Origin: Natronobeatus ordinarius
GTDB lineage: Archaea > Halobacteriota > Halobacteria > Halobacteriales > Natrialbaceae
DNA: 64,000 nt
Assembly (NCBI RefSeq): GCF_024362485.1
Contig: NZ_CP101456.1
Coordinates: forward strand, 3,906,001 to 3,970,000
Direction: 5' to 3'
The position numbers were made by a program, and so were the translations under genes. Position 1 is the stretch's first letter, and each line of letters starts with the position of its first letter. Below, piece by piece: positions 60,545 through 64,000 of the stretch. The notes beneath the pieces are model-generated. The model was given only the letters and a program-made list of their open reading frames with translations, did not search any database and had not been told where the DNA came from.

Positions 60545-61249
60545 ATGGACCTCCGCGAGCTGACCCGGCCTGACGCGAGTGCGCGGGAACGATACGACCT
60601 GCTCGCCCCCTACTACGACCGCTACGTTCAATGGTTCGAACGCGACCACGTCGAACGGCTACTCGAGGACCTCGCCCTCGAGCCGGGCGAGACGGTCCTC
60701 GACGTCGGCTGCGGGCCGGGGACGGCGCTCGTGAGTCTCGGCGAACGGGTCGGCCCCGAGGGAACCGTCGTCGGCCTCGACGTCTCCGGCGAGATGATCG
60801 AACGTGCCCGCGAGCGCCTCGAGCGACGAGGCTTCGGCGACCGGGCGATCCTGGTCCACGGCGACGCCCGCAACATGCGCCGGATCGCCGACGCGTCGGT
60901 CGACGCGATCGTGATGACGTTCACGTTCGAACTGCTCTCGAGGGCGGATCAGGAACGCGTCCTCGAGGAGTGTCGCCGGGTGCTCGCTCCCGGGGGTCGC
61001 CTGGGCGTCTGCTCGCTCGCTCGCGAGGACCATCTCACGGTGACGATCTACGAGGCACTCCACCGTCGGCTTCCTGGGGTGTTCGACTGCCGACCGATCG
61101 ACCTCGAGCGCCGTCTCGAGGCCAGCGACTTCTCGATCCGGTCGACCTGGACCGACGAGCTGTACGGACTCCCAGTGACGGGTGTCGTGGTGGTCGATTC
61201 CGACTCGAGCGATTCGTTCGGATGGCCGCTCGGCTGTGATCGGGTGTAA
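60545..61249 (+). CDS. Class I SAM-dependent methyltransferase (UbiE-like)
   Basis: A 234-residue enzyme starting MDLRELTRPDASARERYDLLAPYYDRYVQW. The SAM motif VLDVGCGPGTALVSLGE lies near 56-72, then VVGLDVSGEMIERARERL, AILVHGDARNM and VDAIVMTFTFELL. LAPGGRLGVCSLAR completes the fold. Its shape is typical of UbiE/COQ5-type methyltransferases. The substrate may be a quinone precursor or another small molecule. The ATG at 60545 removes an eight-residue extension that is open to 60521. Confidence 0.85.
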   Translation: MDLRELTRPDASARERYDLLAPYYDRYVQWFERDHVERLLEDLALEPGETVLDVGCGPGTALVSLGERVGPEGTVVGLDVSGEMIERARERLERRGFGDRAILVHGDARNMRRIADASVDAIVMTFTFELLSRADQERVLEECRRVLAPGGRLGVCSLAREDHLTVTIYEALHRRLPGVFDCRPIDLERRLEASDFSIRSTWTDELYGLPVTGVVVVDSDSSDSFGWPLGCDRV

Positions 61250-61701
61250 ACCGTTTCAACGACCACCATAGTGCCAGCCGCTCGAGGACGATCGGTGGGT
61301 GAACTGATTCGTCCGGGAGGGGAGCCGCGGAACGCCGGTGCAGATCGAGTCGCGAGACTGCCCGTGGTTACTCAGAAACGTACGAGACGCGGGAACTGAG
61401 ATCAGCCACCTACGACGGCAGTCGTGAGGTCTCAGCAGCTCTGTTGCCACCGCCGCAGTGAGTTTCACAGCGGTGGCCTCAGCGTCCGCCCAGGCAGTTG
61501 AGACGCGAGTTCCAGCAGTTATCGACTGTTCTCGCCCGCCCCAATCAAACCAACATATAGGGTGTTACGAATAAATTTATCGAGACAATATATAGTCACG
61601 AATTCAAGAAATTATATATATCCTTACTTTCCACTTTTCCAAGTGGAGCGTTGACTCCACTGACTACTAGAAGCGAGATACACAAGGTTTAAAATTAATA
61701 T
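61250..61701. other. Non-coding control region upstream of the secreted protease
   Basis: The left 300 bp are G+C-rich and show no convincing gene. From about 61555 the sequence is AT-rich (CGAATAAATTTATCG, AATATATAG, TTATATATAT). TTATATATAT at 61612-61621 is the best promoter candidate, with transcription expected near 61640-61650. Two overlapping hairpins lie at 61631-61660, and a second AT-rich box (TTTAAAATTAATATATG) directly precedes the ATG. Confidence 0.55.
61631..61660 (+). promoter_or_regulatory. Two mutually exclusive hairpins
   Basis: CCACTT (61631-61636) pairs with AAGTGG (61641-61646). GTGGAG (61643-61648) pairs with CTCCAC (61655-61660). Both stems need GTGG at 61643-61646, so only one can form. 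They lie 40-70 nt before the protease start, near the expected transcription start, and could be an operator (inverted repeats in DNA) or an RNA switch. Confidence 0.4.
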
Positions 61702-64000
61702 ATGAGACGAGAACAATCGCTTGCGGTCTTCCTCTCTGCACTGATCATGCTTTCGATGATCGGTATGGGGGTAGTCGGGGCTGCAGGCAACTCGACGGCA
61801 AGTTTGGATAGTAGTAGTGTACTCGAGGACGGCGAGACGGACCTGCTCGAGCGCACCACAGCTGAGGTACTGACTGAGGAAGAGGCGAAGAAAATGGCCG
61901 AGATAGATCGCGAGCTCGAGGAGAAAGAGGGTCCGACGGACATCCTCATTCTTCTCGAAGAAGAGCTCGAAGTCGTTTCGGCCCACGACCGTGAGGCGAC
62001 GGTGGCAAGCCTCCAGAGTCAGGCTGCTGAGTCTCAAGAACCCGTCGTTACCGAACTCGAGACGCTCGATGGCGTGACGGTAGACCGCCAGTTCTGGATC
62101 GGTAACATCGTGAGCGTGACGGTCGATCTCGACGACCAGGAGCTCGAGCGCCTCGCCGAGATCGACGGCGTCGAGCAAGTGGTGAAAAACTACGAGATCG
62201 AGCCACCAGCGCCGGTCCCAACCGACGGGGAGGCTCCCGATGAGTACGAGGACGTCACGTACGGCCTCGATCAGATCAATGCACCAGACGTCTGGGAGGC
62301 CTACGGCACCCAGGGTGACGGTGCGGTCATCGCCATCCAGGACAACGGATTCGACGTCGATCACCCCGACCTCGACTTCGAAGAGGCGGTGAGACTCGAC
62401 GGTGACGGAAACGTCGTCGGACCGGCTGAGGTCGACGACGTCCAGGCACACGGCACTCACGTGGCCAGCACGGCTGCGGGTGGCAACGCTTCCGGAACCT
62501 GGATCGGCGTCGCACCCGAAGCCGAACTCCACGGACACGACATCTTCTCCGAGGGAGGTGTCGTCGGTGCGTCCATCGGTTCCATGCAGCTAGCCGTCGA
62601 GAACGACGCCGACGTCGTCAGTGGAAGCTGGGGCTCCGGCTGCAACGTGAACTTCCCACCACCGGTGTACAACGACGTGATGGTCGAGCCGATCGAAAAC
62701 ACCTACGAGTCCGGTGTGAGCGTCGTCAGCTCCAGCGGCAACGCCGGCGAGAGCTGTGTCGGTGGCTTCGCCAGCGACTTCAACTCGTTCTCGATCGGGA
62801 ACTCCATGGCAGATCTGGGTATCAACCCCAGCTCGAGTGGCTCGCTGATCGACAAGTACCACGGACAGCCCGACTGGCCCGAAGAGTCGTACGAAGGGAT
62901 GCCCGAAGAAGACGAAGATTCCAGCTACGTGAGCTTCGACGACCCGCCGGCCGACTGGCCACAGCAGTGGATCGATCCGGACGTCTCCGCACCGGGAACG
63001 GCCGTCTACGGCGCACTCCCGGGTGGTGGATACGGCGAACTGACCGGGACGAGTATGTCCTCGCCGCACGTCGCGGGGGCAATCGCGCTGGTCCAGTCTG
63101 CGACTGACGAACACCACGAGCCGAAAGAGATCGAAGCGGCGCTGCTGGAAACGGCCCACAAACCAGCCGAGTGGGACGAGTCCGAGGCGCGCTGGGAAAT
63201 CGCGAACAAAGACAGCCGGTACGGCGTCGGTATCATCGACGTCAAAGCGGCCATCGACCAGCTCGAGGAGACCGGCGTCGAAACGGTCACTGGTACCGTC
63301 ACCGACGAAGACGGCAACCCGGTCGCCGGTGCACAGGTCACGACCGAAGACGGTCAGGTCACCGGCACCGACGAAGACGGCAGCTACGAGCTCACGCTGG
63401 CCACCGACGAAGCGACGCTCACCGCCGGCGGCGTCGGCTACACGCCCGACACAAAGACGGTGACCGTCGAAGATGGTGCAACAGCTGACTTCACCGTCGG
63501 CGTCACGCTCGAGCCACTCGAGGACTTCTTCGACGACCAGCCGGTGTACGCCGAGATCGGTAGCGAGTTCGAGTTCGGTGGTGAAGTGGTCAATCTCGAA
63601 TCGTACACGCCCGAACTGTCCGACGAGAGTACGGTCGAAGCGAGTGACGTGTCCCTCGAAGTGAACGGTGAGGAAGCCACACTCGGTGAGACCATCGATC
63701 TCAACGAGTCGACGATCGAGATCGTCGTCGAGACGGCCGATGAGCTCTCCGAAGGCGACCTCGTCGGATTCGAACACACGTTCGGCGGACACGGTGCAAC
63801 GGAAACGCTCGTCACCGGTCCGACCGAGATAACCGAAGAGCTCGAACCGGCGTTCTTCGAGCTCTCGGACCTCGAGGCACCGGAGACGATGCCGCTCGAG
63901 AACATCCCGGCCGAGGTTACGGTGACGAACACCGGGCAGGAAACCGACACCGTCGAGCTCGATTACTTCATCGACGAGGCCGGGATCGCGGCACTCGACA
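61702..64000 (+). CDS. Secreted subtilisin-like (S8) serine protease, C-terminus beyond window
   Basis: At least 766 residues, open at the window edge. MRREQSLAVFLSALIMLSMI begins a Sec-type signal peptide; an inhibitor-like propeptide follows to about 200. The S8 domain has AIQDNGFDVDHPDL with D214, HGTHVASTAAGG with H250, the oxyanion asparagine in SSSGNAG and GTSMSSPHVAG with S451. Residues of about 530-590 (VTGTVTDEDGNPVAGAQVTT) form a carboxypeptidase-regulatory-like module, and CARDB-like modules follow (VTVTNTGQETDTVELDYF). It acts outside the cell. The canonical D-T-G is D-N-G, but the catalytic acid is kept. Confidence 0.9.
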   Translation, partial: MRREQSLAVFLSALIMLSMIGMGVVGAAGNSTASLDSSSVLEDGETDLLERTTAEVLTEEEAKKMAEIDRELEEKEGPTDILILLEEELEVVSAHDREATVASLQSQAAESQEPVVTELETLDGVTVDRQFWIGNIVSVTVDLDDQELERLAEIDGVEQVVKNYEIEPPAPVPTDGEAPDEYEDVTYGLDQINAPDVWEAYGTQGDGAVIAIQDNGFDVDHPDLDFEEAVRLDGDGNVVGPAEVDDVQAHGTHVASTAAGGNASGTWIGVAPEAELHGHDIFSEGGVVGASIGSMQLAVENDADVVSGSWGSGCNVNFPPPVYNDVMVEPIENTYESGVSVVSSSGNAGESCVGGFASDFNSFSIGNSMADLGINPSSSGSLIDKYHGQPDWPEESYEGMPEEDEDSSYVSFDDPPADWPQQWIDPDVSAPGTAVYGALPGGGYGELTGTSMSSPHVAGAIALVQSATDEHHEPKEIEAALLETAHKPAEWDESEARWEIANKDSRYGVGIIDVKAAIDQLEETGVETVTGTVTDEDGNPVAGAQVTTEDGQVTGTDEDGSYELTLATDEATLTAGGVGYTPDTKTVTVEDGATADFTVGVTLEPLEDFFDDQPVYAEIGSEFEFGGEVVNLESYTPELSDESTVEASDVSLEVNGEEATLGETIDLNESTIEIVVETADELSEGDLVGFEHTFGGHGATETLVTGPTEITEELEPAFFELSDLEAPETMPLENIPAEVTVTNTGQETDTVELDYFIDEAGIAALD

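Overview
The window is a stretch of haloarchaeal chromosome. The evidence is its high G+C with very frequent CTCGAG, its strongly acidic predicted proteins, its archaeal housekeeping genes (Pus10, ABCE1, archaemetzincin, a SecF-SecD pair in that order, type II methionine aminopeptidase, CofE) and several haloarchaea-specific families (DUF7342, DUF7344, DUF7289-like, HalOD1, TrmB). Many starts look leaderless, with an AT-rich TATA-like box 25-30 nt upstream of the start codon. The CTCGAG bias would suit the Natrialbaceae, but genus and species cannot be read from the window.

1-12.9 kb: the 5' part of an amidase (runs off the left edge), a haloarchaeal glutamate-cysteine ligase, a small lipoprotein, a NicO-type metal exporter with a histidine-rich loop, two conserved hypotheticals separated by a four-copy 24-bp repeat, secF-secD, RNase HII, an SsuABC-like ABC importer, Pus10, and an F420-dependent LLM oxidoreductase translationally coupled to cofE. 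13.8-21.8 kb: an operon of a membrane-anchored winged-helix protein and two DUF4870 proteins, a Nudix/eIF2B-like fusion, a D-2-hydroxyacid dehydrogenase, an acyl-CoA synthetase and an EamA exporter.

21.8-24.1 kb is accessory DNA: an IS200/IS605-like relic, an overlapping DUF7342 regulator/TumE-like pair (candidate toxin-antitoxin), a decayed reading frame, and a partial duplication of the 3' end of the adjacent tRNA-Ile(GAU), as expected of an eroded element at a tRNA site. 24.2-44.1 kb is mostly core: FxsA, DUF255 thioredoxin-like protein, TrmB, Map, HIT, VOC, two metallo-beta-lactamase-fold proteins, an ABC-2 exporter, UvrC, a DUF4397 surface protein, archaemetzincin, methyltransferases and ABCE1. 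A HalOD1 fragment and a PIN domain lacking its first catalytic motif mark small decay events.

44.4-55.9 kb is the most distinctive region, a cell-surface module: a 1249-aa pilin-like-anchored repeat protein, three short secreted proteins of the DUF1102/TasA-like type (two in tandem), a DUF7344 regulator, a CARDB membrane protein, a SipW-like signal peptidase with an extra C-terminal domain, and a DUF5305 protein. I read it as a candidate donor-strand-type fibre system with its own signal peptidase. 56-64 kb holds a second acyl-CoA synthetase, membrane proteins, a methyltransferase and the start of a secreted subtilisin-like protease (runs off the right edge). No rRNA or CRISPR array is present.
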